DNA of 36,980 nucleotides from an uncultured Lachnospiraceae bacterium (GTDB taxonomy: Bacteria > Bacillota > Clostridia > Lachnospirales > Lachnospiraceae): assembly GCA_947630855.1 (NCBI GenBank), contig CANRJF010000021.1:1-36980 (forward strand), in the 5' to 3' direction. The notes below the pieces were generated by a model that was given only the letters and a program-made list of their open reading frames with translations, was not told where the DNA came from and did not search any database. The stretch's first letter is position 1, and each line of letters begins with the position of its first letter. Of this stretch, positions 26,647 to 34,502 are shown piece by piece. The position numbers and the translations under genes were made by a program.

Positions 26647-28187
26647 GCTTTCTTCTCCTTCCTGTTATCATAAACACCATACCATGCATTCACCTGATTT
26701 CCGCCCGGCTCCCTGCCGGAGAGCAGTGCAATATCACAGCCTGCATTGGGAAATTTCAGTCCCATCATCCCTACGGAAAGTCCCTTTAACCGGATTTCCA
26801 GAGCATTTCCTGCATTTTTGCTGATTGCAGCGGAGGAAAAACCAATGCGGAACAGCCCTGCCACGGTAATGCCAAAATCCCCGGTTTTTCCGTATGCCAG
26901 AATTCTGGCTCCCGCATAAAAAACCGCCTTTCCCTCCTTTGTGCCGTAGGCAAATAAAATTTCCAGGCTTATCCCCTCCATAAGCTGCAGCCGGAAAATA
27001 AGCCCGTACCATTCCTCCGGAAGATTTCCCTGGGGATAAGGGGCGGAAATTGTCTGAAATCCCTGGCTTTTGGGTGTTTTCTGGTTCTGGTAATTTACAA
27101 AAGAAACATTTTGAAAAGAAAAAACATCACGAAATGAATTTTTACGGAATACCGACTTTTCCCACTGGGATGCCATTCTGCTGTAATCCCTGGAAAAAGA
27201 TAGAGTTTTATCTTTTTTCAACATAAAATTCATGGTAAGTCCGGCAAAAGGAAGCCCTTCCATGCCAGGGGCCTCTTCCTTTAAATCAATTCCAAAAGAA
27301 AAGGGGTCAAAAGTATCTGAAAGTTTGGAAAACAAAACGCTGCCTGCTAGTTTTACAGACAAAGCGGCATCCTCCCCCAAAGGCTCTAAGGAGGCTTCCA
27401 GACTTTTTACCAGCATTTCATAGATACATCCCCCGGCCAGAAAAACCGGAACGCTTTCCGATAAAACAAAACGGTACCGAAAAGACTTCCCCTGTCCCGA
27501 AAGCCTTTCATATCCCCCCGTGATATGGATAACTGAGCCGCCTGTGGGCGTTCCCCCAAAGATGGAGCCCGGACTAAAACTTATGGAAAGCCCGGAATAT
27601 AAAAATTCTCCCTGGCGGAAGAAAATATCCCCGTTTTCTACGGAAACATACTCCCCATTTGCGGAACAAAACGTCACACTATTTTCTAAACCGGCATATC
27701 CCCGGAAGACGGCTTTCGTAAAATCAGCCCCTTTCCCCTGGGGAAAATTCACGGAAGATACTACTGCCAGGGGAACATAAAATTTCCCCATGTCAAAAAG
27801 CACGGATACCCCTGCCGCACTTTTTTCTTTTATATTTATTTCTGTCTGAAACAAAACAATTCCACAAAAATCAGGCTGGTCTAAAAATCCAAACAGCTCC
27901 TTATATCCCTCCCGCTGGTTTCCTGTGAGGCTTCCGTTCATCAACTGGTCTAACCTTACCATATTTTCCCGCAGGCCGGCCAGGCAGCTTTCCGATGCCG
28001 AAACTTCCGCCTGCTCAGATATCAGCGTCCGAAGGCTTTTTCCCTTTTCTGTCTTGACCGCAAACAAACTCCCGCTTCTGTTTCCAAAGGTAATCTCATA
28101 ATTTTTACAGTTGCTAAAGGGTATATTCTCAAAACCTGTCCCAATAACTTTTTCCAGTTCTTTTTGCGTGTTTCCTATGTAAAGCAT
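26643..28187 (-). CDS. 514-residue beta-rich protein, partner of the giant protein
   Basis: The frame opens at 28235, but the start taken is ATG 28185-28187. There GAGG lies eight bases upstream, and the ATG overlaps the end of the MBL gene by 13 bp. The protein begins MLYIGNTQKELEKVIGTGF. It is strand-rich with Gly/Ser turns (SISFSPGSIFGGTPTGGSV, ITVAGLFRIGFSSAAIS). It repeats the Pro-strand pattern of the giant protein (GLPFAGLTMNFMLKKDKTLSF) and ends ALEIRLKGLSVGMMGLKF, and it has no signal peptide or membrane helix. The shared pattern suggests common origin and a complex with the giant protein. No known family is recognised and no catalytic motif is visible. Confidence 0.8.
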   Translation of the reverse strand: MLYIGNTQKELEKVIGTGFENIPFSNCKNYEITFGNRSGSLFAVKTEKGKSLRTLISEQAEVSASESCLAGLRENMVRLDQLMNGSLTGNQREGYKELFGFLDQPDFCGIVLFQTEINIKEKSAAGVSVLFDMGKFYVPLAVVSSVNFPQGKGADFTKAVFRGYAGLENSVTFCSANGEYVSVENGDIFFRQGEFLYSGLSISFSPGSIFGGTPTGGSVIHITGGYERLSGQGKSFRYRFVLSESVPVFLAGGCIYEMLVKSLEASLEPLGEDAALSVKLAGSVLFSKLSDTFDPFSFGIDLKEEAPGMEGLPFAGLTMNFMLKKDKTLSFSRDYSRMASQWEKSVFRKNSFRDVFSFQNVSFVNYQNQKTPKSQGFQTISAPYPQGNLPEEWYGLIFRLQLMEGISLEILFAYGTKEGKAVFYAGARILAYGKTGDFGITVAGLFRIGFSSAAISKNAGNALEIRLKGLSVGMMGLKFPNAGCDIALLSGREPGGNQVNAWYGVYDNRKEKKA

Positions 28188-29362
28188 GATTCCATCCTCA
28201 CTCCCTCTTTGTAATAAACCCGTTTTTCGTGACACAATTCATCTTCCTGCCGACGGAAAATATCCTCAAATACCGGCCTCTGCCGATGGTCATAGGCCCT
28301 GATATAGAAGATATCATCATCTGCCACCGGGGCATCCATGCGGATTTCATAAGAAAATTTCTGCAAATTACTTATCATGCCAGGCGCCATATTCCCATAA
28401 GCATCCCCGTCCAGAATAGTCCCATAAATTGCATCTTTGCTGTCTGCATACCACTGGGAAACCCAGCCTCCTCCCAGTAATTTGTATAACATTTCATCCT
28501 GTCCCCGGTACATCAGATAGTGCTGTGTCTCCTGGTTAATATGCAGGCTTAATTTTTGCAGCTTAATCATCACGTCCTGCCGGGGATGTTTATATGTCTT
28601 GTGTTTTCCCGCACTTGCCACAAAAATGCCTTTATCCATGCCGGAATTCTGAATACATAACGCTAAATTATCTAAATTGTAAGACCTGTACCCTGACGCA
28701 CTTGTTTCCACTGCGACAAAATTGTTTTTCTTTAATGTTTCAAGGGCGCCATGATGAGGCACGGTTATCACATGGGTTCTACTTCCTATAAACGCTTTCA
28801 TATTGTCCTTGATATTATAATTCCATAAATCGCAAAATGTGCTGCCTGTCATATCACCAGTGACAATTACCGCTGTTTTATTGGTACGGATGCCATAGAC
28901 GGCACAACGGTCATTAATCTCACCTCCAAAATTTGCCATAAAAGGACAAATTTCCACTCCTGGATAAGGAATATATGGTGCAGATATATTGCCAATATAA
29001 TTATCCGGTAAAAATTGCACATTCCCGGCTGAAAATTCTGAAAAATAATTTATCCATCTGACCACCTCTCTTCCATTATTCCCGTTCACGGAGCCCAATA
29101 CAAAATTATCCATATCCAGTTCCATAAATTTTAAAAGTCTGTAATGGTCCGCATCCATATGCGTGATAAAAGCATCCTTGTCTGCCGCATTATTTACAAT
29201 ATTTATCACTTCCCCTAAACTTTCCATTTTTTTTCTAAGAGGGTCAGAACAAGTTCCCGCATCAAATATCGCTGCATAAGGTATGTCGTCCCCATCTTCC
29301 ACCCAAAGCAGGTTTAAGGCTCCCTGCCCTACATAATACATTTTAAAATAAACCTCTGCCAT
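28175..29362 (-). CDS. ComEC-type MBL-fold metallohydrolase, first gene of the three-gene operon
   Basis: 395 residues with a full set of metal and active-site motifs: YYVGQGALNLL opening strand, IFDAGT, THMDADH at 67-73 (the HxDxDH form usual in ComEC-like hydrolases), VTGD (Asp170), VPHHGA at 201-206 and SAGKHKTYKHP with His259. A further 110 residues beyond the fold (from about 285) end in DELCHEKRVYYKEG and may contact partners. There is no signal peptide, so it acts in the cytosol. Its stop overlaps the next start, giving three coupled genes. A TATAGT at about 29402-29407 on the minus strand could be the -10, but no good -35 is seen. Substrate is unknown; phosphodiester bonds in nucleic acids or nucleotides are the usual targets of relatives. 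Confidence 0.85.
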   Translation of the reverse strand: MAEVYFKMYYVGQGALNLLWVEDGDDIPYAAIFDAGTCSDPLRKKMESLGEVINIVNNAADKDAFITHMDADHYRLLKFMELDMDNFVLGSVNGNNGREVVRWINYFSEFSAGNVQFLPDNYIGNISAPYIPYPGVEICPFMANFGGEINDRCAVYGIRTNKTAVIVTGDMTGSTFCDLWNYNIKDNMKAFIGSRTHVITVPHHGALETLKKNNFVAVETSASGYRSYNLDNLALCIQNSGMDKGIFVASAGKHKTYKHPRQDVMIKLQKLSLHINQETQHYLMYRGQDEMLYKLLGGGWVSQWYADSKDAIYGTILDGDAYGNMAPGMISNLQKFSYEIRMDAPVADDDIFYIRAYDHRQRPVFEDIFRRQEDELCHEKRVYYKEGVRMESCFT

Positions 29363-29403
29363 ACCGTACCTATCCCTTCTAATTCGACAACTTTTACCTT
29401 AAC

Positions 29404-29448
29404 TATACAGGATTCTATCTGTTTTTTTATGTTTATATGGTATTTAAC
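29404..29448 (+). repeat. 45-bp diverged repeat, copy 1
   Basis: Starts TATACAGGATTCTATCTG and ends ATTTAAC. It aligns with 30528-30572 at 35 of 45 positions by eye, including 15 identical bases ATTCTATCTGTTTTT. It lies just upstream of the MBL gene and covers its possible promoter. The remaining part of the 29363-29659 gap holds the GtrA terminator and otherwise nothing recognisable. Confidence 0.5.
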
Positions 29449-29539
29449 CTGTTTTCAGGGATGTTTTGCATTTTTCATACCCACAACGCATTTATCTGGT
29501 TCGCGTCCGGGCACTTTTCCTTTGGACGCCTGTGTGCAT

Positions 29540-29569
29540 AATAAAAGCACCTACCCTGCGATAGATGCT
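29540..29569 (-). terminator. rho-independent terminator after the GtrA-like gene
   Basis: On the minus strand AGCATCTA (29562-29569) pairs with TAGGTGCT (29546-29553, one G-T pair) around an eight-base loop, followed by TTTTATTAT. It lies about 90 bp after the GtrA stop and insulates it from the MBL operon. Confidence 0.65.
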
Positions 29570-29659
29570 CTGAATACTCAATTTACTTGTGTTTAATTTC
29601 CTCATAAGATTCAAAAATCAGCATGCCCTCCATATAGTATGAAAGTGCAAGAACTTTTC

Positions 29660-30175
29660 TTATTTAAACGCCCACAATTTATTGATAATAAAATTAAGGG
29701 GCACACTGATTAGCAGATTTATGACGGGCGCCACAAACTCTGAAATATGAAATATCTTCACCCACAATACCAGCAAAACACTGTTTAAAAATAATCCAGT
29801 GAAAGAATAGGAAACGTATGTCTTAAGCAGAGCTTTCCAAATTGTACGTTCCCCTCCTTCACCCACCTGAAACACAAACTTGTTGTTCCAGTAAAATGAC
29901 CACAAAACACTTAACACAAAAGCAATTCCCTGGGCGGCCAGATATCCTGACTTTGGAAGGATTCCCGCTTTACGGATAATTAACAGGCTTACCACATAAA
30001 GTACATAGGATATCACCGTATTGCTGACGCCTACGATGCCAAACTTTATAAACTGCATAAAATTTGCAAACATTTCATCCGACAAGTCTTTTTTCATAAG
30101 TCCAAATACTGTATTCATAAATACATACACAATTCTCTCGATTAAATTCCACAATTTACTTTCACTGCTCTGCAT
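29660..30175 (-). CDS. GtrA-like membrane protein
   Basis: 171 residues. After about 38 mostly soluble residues come four membrane helices with GtrA family features: FIKFGIVGVSNTVISYVLY, then AAQGIAFVLSVLWSFYWNNKFVF, a third helix FTGLFLNSVLLVLWV, and the ending NLLISVPLNFIINKLWAFK. GtrA proteins are thought to flip polyprenyl-phosphate sugars so that outer-face GT-C transferases can use them. The likely donor-maker, GtrB-type, is about 16 kb away at 12694-13644. The gene is monocistronic, between its own terminator and a promoter region with paired direct repeats. AAGGGG precedes the ATG. Confidence 0.87.
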   Translation of the reverse strand: MQSSESKLWNLIERIVYVFMNTVFGLMKKDLSDEMFANFMQFIKFGIVGVSNTVISYVLYVVSLLIIRKAGILPKSGYLAAQGIAFVLSVLWSFYWNNKFVFQVGEGGERTIWKALLKTYVSYSFTGLFLNSVLLVLWVKIFHISEFVAPVINLLISVPLNFIINKLWAFK

Positions 30176-30220
30176 GTTATTTATCCCCTTCGCGATAGTA
30201 TTTTTACAAACTCAGTTTAT

Positions 30221-30269
30221 CACGAAAAGGCAGTTTCATTCAATGGTGATTTTCACGAAAAGGCAGTTT
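30221..30269. promoter_or_regulatory. paired 16-bp direct repeats, likely operator of the GtrA-like gene
   Basis: CACGAAAAGGCAGTTT occurs at 30221-30236 and again, exactly, at 30254-30269. The start-to-start distance is 33 bp, about three helical turns, so a protein bound to both would sit on one face of the DNA. The pair lies 46-94 bp upstream of the GtrA ATG, across its probable -35/-10. This is what a binding site for a dimeric or cooperative regulator would look like. Confidence 0.5.
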
Positions 30270-30474
30270 TGTTTCCTTTTAACTTTCATCTAACAACATT
30301 TTTATATTTTTTACAGATAAAAACTCCTGCTGTTTTACTTCAATATGAAAGCGTTTAAGAAAATATTGCCGTTAAGCCAGCCTAAAAAACCATAGAGAAT
30401 TTCCTGATGAATATACATGTTTACAACATCTCCTTGTCAATTTTATACTCCAGAGCATACACATTTGCCAACAG

Positions 30475-30499
30475 GTATCTGTTCAGTACTCACAGATAC
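30475..30499. repeat. short hairpin of the GTATCTGTTCAGTAC repeat family
   Basis: GTATCTGT (30475-30482) and ACAGATAC (30492-30499) form a perfect 8-bp inverted repeat around TCAGTACTC. It shares GTATCTGTTCAGTAC and CACAG with the copy at 16193. Confidence 0.5.
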
Positions 30500-30527
30500 A
30501 ATGGAGAATTTCAAACTTTCTTTCCAA

Positions 30528-30572
30528 TATACAACATTCTATCTGTTTTTCAATATCCAAGTGGCATTTAAC
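30528..30572 (+). repeat. 45-bp diverged repeat, copy 2
   Basis: Starts TATACAACATTCTATCTG and ends ATTTAAC; see the copy at 29404-29448, in the same orientation. Here it is about 130 bp upstream of the plus-strand AAA-like gene. Confidence 0.5.
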
Positions 30573-30637
30573 GGTTTTTATGTGCTATTCTGCAATAGTA
30601 AGTTACTGGATTTTTTCTTTGAAATGTGATAGCTTAT

Positions 30638-30658
30638 ACAATAGGACATATCTATTGT
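30638..30658. repeat. 7-bp inverted repeat before the second AAA-like gene
   Basis: ACAATAG (30638-30644) and CTATTGT (30652-30658) flank seven bases, about 44 bp before the ATG. It may be an operator or leader hairpin. No convincing -35/-10 pair was found beside it. Confidence 0.3.
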
Positions 30659-30701
30659 AAAACCAAAGTTGGTTAAGGTATCATGCACGGGAGGTCTATG
30701 T

Positions 30702-32399
30702 ATGAATCACAATACAGTGATAAATATTGGAGCACAAAAATTTGATACGCTGCGGGAACGAAATTCATTTTATATAGATAAAACAGGCTTTATCAGGGAA
30801 TGGTGGGAATATGGCTCAGACATCACACTAATCACACGCCCCCGGAGATTTGGAAAAACTTTGAATATGAGCACGGTCGAGTGCTTTTTTTCCAACCAGT
30901 ATGCAGGCAGGAGCGACTTGTTTGAAGGGCTTTCTATCTGGGAAGAAGAAAAGTACAGAAAATTACAGGGCACATACCCAGTATTATTTTTAAGTTTTGC
31001 TTCTGTCAAAACCGGAGAAATTGATGAGATAAAAAAATACGTCAAACACATTATCACAAATATTTACAGTGAATACAGAGACATTATGCAGTCAGATGTA
31101 TTTAATGATAATGACAGGAAAGCCTTTGCATCTGTAAATGTAAAAATGGATGATGTCACAGCCTATACTGCCATAAACACCCTCTGCATTTACCTTAAAA
31201 AGTATTATGGAAAAGATGTTATCATTCTCCTTGATGAGTATGACACGCCCATGCAGGAATCATGGCTTGCCGGAAGCTGGGATATGGCAGTTTCTTTTTT
31301 CAGGAAATTTTTTAACAGCACATTTAAAACCAATAAGCATATTTTGCGTGGTATCATCACCGGAATTACCAGAATTTCCAAAGAAAGCATATTTTCAGAC
31401 TTAAATAATCTGAAAGTCGTAACTACTACCTCTGAAAAATATGCCGCATATTTTGGTTTTACCGAAGAGGAAACATTTCATGCACTGGATGAACTGGGAC
31501 TGGGTGATGAAAAGCAAGGTGTAAAAAAATGGTATAACGGTTTTACCTTTGGCACACATACCGACATTTACAATCCCTGGTCCATCGCTTCATTTATAGA
31601 AAGCGGCGGAAAATATGAGACTTACTGGGCAGACACGAGTTCAAACGGACTTGTAAACTCCCTGATTCAAAAAGGAAATGCCGCAATAAAAGAAACCATG
31701 GAGGAACTTATACAGGGAAAAAGTTTTGCGGCCAGAATTGATGAACAGATTGTGTTCGACCAGTTGGACAATACAAATGCGGTTTGGAGCCTGCTGCTTG
31801 CAACGGGATATTTAAAGACAGCAGAATTAAAATACATTGGAGAACGAAAAGAAAAACAGTATACACTGGCACTTACCAACCTGGAAGTAAATATCATGTT
31901 TGAAAATATGGTAAAAACATGGTTTGGCGGCAATACTGAGATGGTGTATAACAATTTTATCAGGGCACTGTTGATAGATGATGTTGAATCCATGAATGAA
32001 TTTATGAATGACATAGCCCTTCACACTTTCTCAAATTTTGATATTGCAAAGAGTGCCTCCTCACAAGATGCCCCTGAACGATTTTATCATGGTTTTGTAT
32101 TGGGGCTGATGGTTGAGCTTACAGGCAGATTCAAAATAACCTCCAACAGGGAAAGCGGATTTGGACGCTACGACATTATGCTCACTCCTGTTGACAGAGA
32201 ACATGACCGGGCATATATTATAGAATTTAAAGTACACAAACATACAAAAGAAAAGAACCTGGAGGAAACCCTGGCAAACGCTCATGCCCAGATAGAGGAA
32301 AAACGTTACGAATCGGCGCTCATCCAGGATGGGTTTGCACCGGAGCAGATTAGAAAATACGGATTTGCGTTTAGGGGGAAGGAATGTTTGATTGGATAA
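30702..32399 (+). CDS. second AAA-like ATPase / PD-(D/E)XK nuclease-fold protein
   Basis: 565 residues from ATG 30702-30704, which has GGGAGG seven to eight bases before it. A longer frame begins at TTG 30669 without such support. Domain order matches the gene at 18051-19667. It has FYIDKT, the loop RPRRFGKT, a Walker B-like VIILLDEYDTPM, the RGIITGITRISKESIFSDLNN sensor region (20 residues or so after it), and a C-terminal nuclease fold with RYDIMLTP (Asp) and AYIIEFKVHK (Glu-x-Lys). The two proteins are clearly different subgroups, not a recent copy. It is the only sizeable plus-strand gene and faces the rmd gene, sharing a terminator. Function is not established. Confidence 0.87.
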   Translation: MNHNTVINIGAQKFDTLRERNSFYIDKTGFIREWWEYGSDITLITRPRRFGKTLNMSTVECFFSNQYAGRSDLFEGLSIWEEEKYRKLQGTYPVLFLSFASVKTGEIDEIKKYVKHIITNIYSEYRDIMQSDVFNDNDRKAFASVNVKMDDVTAYTAINTLCIYLKKYYGKDVIILLDEYDTPMQESWLAGSWDMAVSFFRKFFNSTFKTNKHILRGIITGITRISKESIFSDLNNLKVVTTTSEKYAAYFGFTEEETFHALDELGLGDEKQGVKKWYNGFTFGTHTDIYNPWSIASFIESGGKYETYWADTSSNGLVNSLIQKGNAAIKETMEELIQGKSFAARIDEQIVFDQLDNTNAVWSLLLATGYLKTAELKYIGERKEKQYTLALTNLEVNIMFENMVKTWFGGNTEMVYNNFIRALLIDDVESMNEFMNDIALHTFSNFDIAKSASSQDAPERFYHGFVLGLMVELTGRFKITSNRESGFGRYDIMLTPVDREHDRAYIIEFKVHKHTKEKNLEETLANAHAQIEEKRYESALIQDGFAPEQIRKYGFAFRGKECLIG

Positions 32400-32440
32400 A
32401 AGTTTTACAACTATGATTTATACTTTACACTGAAGACAAA

Positions 32441-32491
32441 ACTGGAGCAAACCCGTATCATAGGAAACAGATTTGCTCCAGTCTTATTTTT
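32441..32491. terminator. bidirectional terminator between the AAA-like gene and rmd
   Basis: ACTGGAGCAAA (32441-32451) and TTTGCTCCAGT (32472-32482) pair perfectly over 11 bp around a 20-base loop. A T-rich run (CTTATTTTTTT) follows on the plus strand, and TTTTGTCTTC on the minus strand, so it can stop both converging transcripts. Confidence 0.85.
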
Positions 32492-32496
32492 TTAAT

Positions 32497-33435
32497 TTAC
32501 ACACATCCACGCCAATAGTCCAACGTCTCCCGTATGGTCTGTTCCAATGGAATCTGCGGCATCCACCCCGTTGCCTCTGTTACTTTAGTTATATCCGCCT
32601 CAATAATGGGAACATCCACCGGACGTAATTTCTGTGGGTCTGTCTCAACAGTAATATCAGACGTAGTATTTTTCAAAATTAGCTTCAAAATATCTTCAAT
32701 GGCAATGGCATGGCCGCTTCCAATATTATATGTTTCACCGGGTTTCCCCTGCTGTATTAACTGCCCATATGCCCGCACCACATCACGCACGTCTGTAAAA
32801 TCCCGCTTTGCGCTTAAATTTCCCACTTTCATGACGGCTTCCTTCTTGCCTGCTTCTATCTCTGCCACCTGCTTGCAAAAATCTGCAACCACAAACAAAG
32901 GCGCCTGATTGGGCCCAATATGATTAAATGCGCGAACCATCATAACATCCAACTGATATGCATCTGCATAAATTTTTCCAAACATATTCTGACATGCCTT
33001 TGTTGCGGCATATATATTTCCCGGCCTTGTAACATTATCTTCCCCAACCGGCGTCTCTCCATCACAGATATGACCGTATTCTTCTCCTGAACCAATGAGC
33101 AGTACCCTTGGTTTATAATCCAACTGGCGTAAAGTTTCTAAAACATTCACACTGCCTTTCACATTCACATCTATCGTCAACTGCGGATTTTTCCAGGATA
33201 CTGACACAGAACTTTGGGCGGCAAGATGAAAAATATAATCCGGACGTACCTTCCGAAACAACTGCACAATGTCCTCTTGCACCAATATATTTAAATCAAA
33301 AATCTCCACACCTTCTGAAGAAATCCTTTCTGTGGGCATTTTTGTAACGGCCACTTCATGTCCCAAATCTTCCTTCAAATGATGAATCAGATACGCGCCT
33401 ACAAATCCGGCACCCCCAATAATTAATGATTTCAT
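32497..33435 (-). CDS. rmd: GDP-4-dehydro-6-deoxy-D-mannose reductase
   Basis: 312-residue extended short-chain dehydrogenase/reductase. It has the NAD(P) loop GGAGFVGAYL at 8-17, LAAQSSV, GSGEEYG with the catalytic Ser, the YAATK catalytic Tyr-Lys, and RAFNHIGPNQ typical of RMD enzymes. It should reduce GDP-4-keto-6-deoxy-D-mannose, the product of the gene before it, to GDP-D-rhamnose. Its ATG shares one base with the gmd stop (TAATG), so translation is coupled. GDP-6-deoxytalose (Tld) is a possible alternative product; a GDP-fucose synthase is unlikely given the family motifs. It is last in the operon before the shared terminator. Confidence 0.87.
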   Translation of the reverse strand: MKSLIIGGAGFVGAYLIHHLKEDLGHEVAVTKMPTERISSEGVEIFDLNILVQEDIVQLFRKVRPDYIFHLAAQSSVSVSWKNPQLTIDVNVKGSVNVLETLRQLDYKPRVLLIGSGEEYGHICDGETPVGEDNVTRPGNIYAATKACQNMFGKIYADAYQLDVMMVRAFNHIGPNQAPLFVVADFCKQVAEIEAGKKEAVMKVGNLSAKRDFTDVRDVVRAYGQLIQQGKPGETYNIGSGHAIAIEDILKLILKNTTSDITVETDPQKLRPVDVPIIEADITKVTEATGWMPQIPLEQTIRETLDYWRGCV

Positions 33436-34466
33436 TATAAATTCTCCATCTTTATTTCTTTCCTGACAATTTCCATATCATTTTTTACCATACGCTCTAC
33501 CAATTCTGCAAAAGAAATCTCCCGTTTCCATCCCAGTTCCTTTTCTGCCTTTGCAGGATTTCCTAATAAAACTTCCACCTCGGCAGGACGGAAAAACTCA
33601 GGATTTACCTTTACTAAAACCTTTCCGGTAGCCTTATCTTTTCCGATTTCATTTACTCCTTCGCCTTCCCACTGAATTTCAATATCCACATGCTTAAAGG
33701 CTGTTTCCACAAACTCACGGACAGTCCTTGTCTCATTGGTGGCGATTACATAATCTTCCGGTTTGTCATTCTGCAATAACATCCACATAGCATGAACATA
33801 ATCCTTTGCATGGCCCCAGTCACGCTTTGCATCCAGATTGCCAAGTTCCATATGATCCTGCACACCCTGTTTAATCCGTGCCACCCCATGAGTGATTTTA
33901 CGGGTTACAAACTCCTTGCCCCTTCTCTCACTCTCATGGTTAAAAAGAATTCCGCTGCATGCAAACATATCAAAACTTTCCCTATAATTCTTGGTAATCC
34001 AAAAACCATACAACTTTGCCACACCATAGGGGCTTCTGGGATAAAACGGAGTTTTTTCTGTCTGAGGCATCTCCTGTACTTTACCAAACATTTCTGAGGT
34101 TGCCGCCTGATAAAAATGTGCTTCCGGTTTTACCATACGAATTGCCTCAAGCATATTTGTAACACCCACACCATCAATTTCTGCTGTGGCAAGAGGCTGT
34201 TCCCAACTTGTCCCTACAAAAGACTGAGCTGCCAGGTTATATACCTCATCTGCCTGAGAAATCTGCATAGCTTTTACTAATGAAACAAGGTCCGTCATAT
34301 CTGCATAAATAAAATGTATCTTATCCTTGATATGCTCCACATTTCCATAATCCACCACGCTTTTTCTTCTCATTATGCCATATACTTCATATCCCTTTTC
34401 CAGTAAAAGTTCTGCCAAATAAGAACCATCCTGACCCGTTATTCCGGTAATAAGTGCTTTTTTCAT
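33435..34466 (-). CDS. gmd: GDP-mannose 4,6-dehydratase
   Basis: 343 residues with the classic motifs: ITGITGQDGSYLAELLLEKGYEV at the NADP loop (residues 6-28), LAAQSFVGTSW, ATSEMFGKVQE (catalytic Thr and Glu), PRSPYGVAKLYG (Tyr-x3-Lys) and ILFNHESERRG. It turns GDP-D-mannose into GDP-4-keto-6-deoxy-D-mannose. It follows manC by 36 bp and overlaps rmd by one base, giving a complete GDP-mannose to GDP-D-rhamnose module. AAAAGGAG precedes the ATG. Confidence 0.95.
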   Translation of the reverse strand: MKKALITGITGQDGSYLAELLLEKGYEVYGIMRRKSVVDYGNVEHIKDKIHFIYADMTDLVSLVKAMQISQADEVYNLAAQSFVGTSWEQPLATAEIDGVGVTNMLEAIRMVKPEAHFYQAATSEMFGKVQEMPQTEKTPFYPRSPYGVAKLYGFWITKNYRESFDMFACSGILFNHESERRGKEFVTRKITHGVARIKQGVQDHMELGNLDAKRDWGHAKDYVHAMWMLLQNDKPEDYVIATNETRTVREFVETAFKHVDIEIQWEGEGVNEIGKDKATGKVLVKVNPEFFRPAEVEVLLGNPAKAEKELGWKREISFAELVERMVKNDMEIVRKEIKMENL

Positions 34467-34502
34467 ATTATTCTCCTTTTCATCTTTATATTCATTGTTA
34501 TA

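Larger units (their letters stand above)
30176..30701. other. 526-bp intergenic region between divergent genes
   Basis: It holds the promoter regions of the GtrA-like gene (minus) and the second AAA-like gene (plus), two 16-bp direct repeats, an 8-bp hairpin at 30475, the second copy of a 45-bp repeat and a 7-bp hairpin at 30638. A 16-codon plus-strand frame (30345-30395, MKAFKKILPLSQPKKP) has no ribosome binding site and is probably chance or a gene remnant. A weak minus-strand promoter TTGAAT-16 bp-GATAAA may serve GtrA. Confidence 0.6.

Noticed and set aside
30345-30395. Sixteen-codon plus-strand peptide MKAFKKILPLSQPKKP
   Set aside because: There is no ribosome binding site or promoter nearby, and its length is easily reached by chance.
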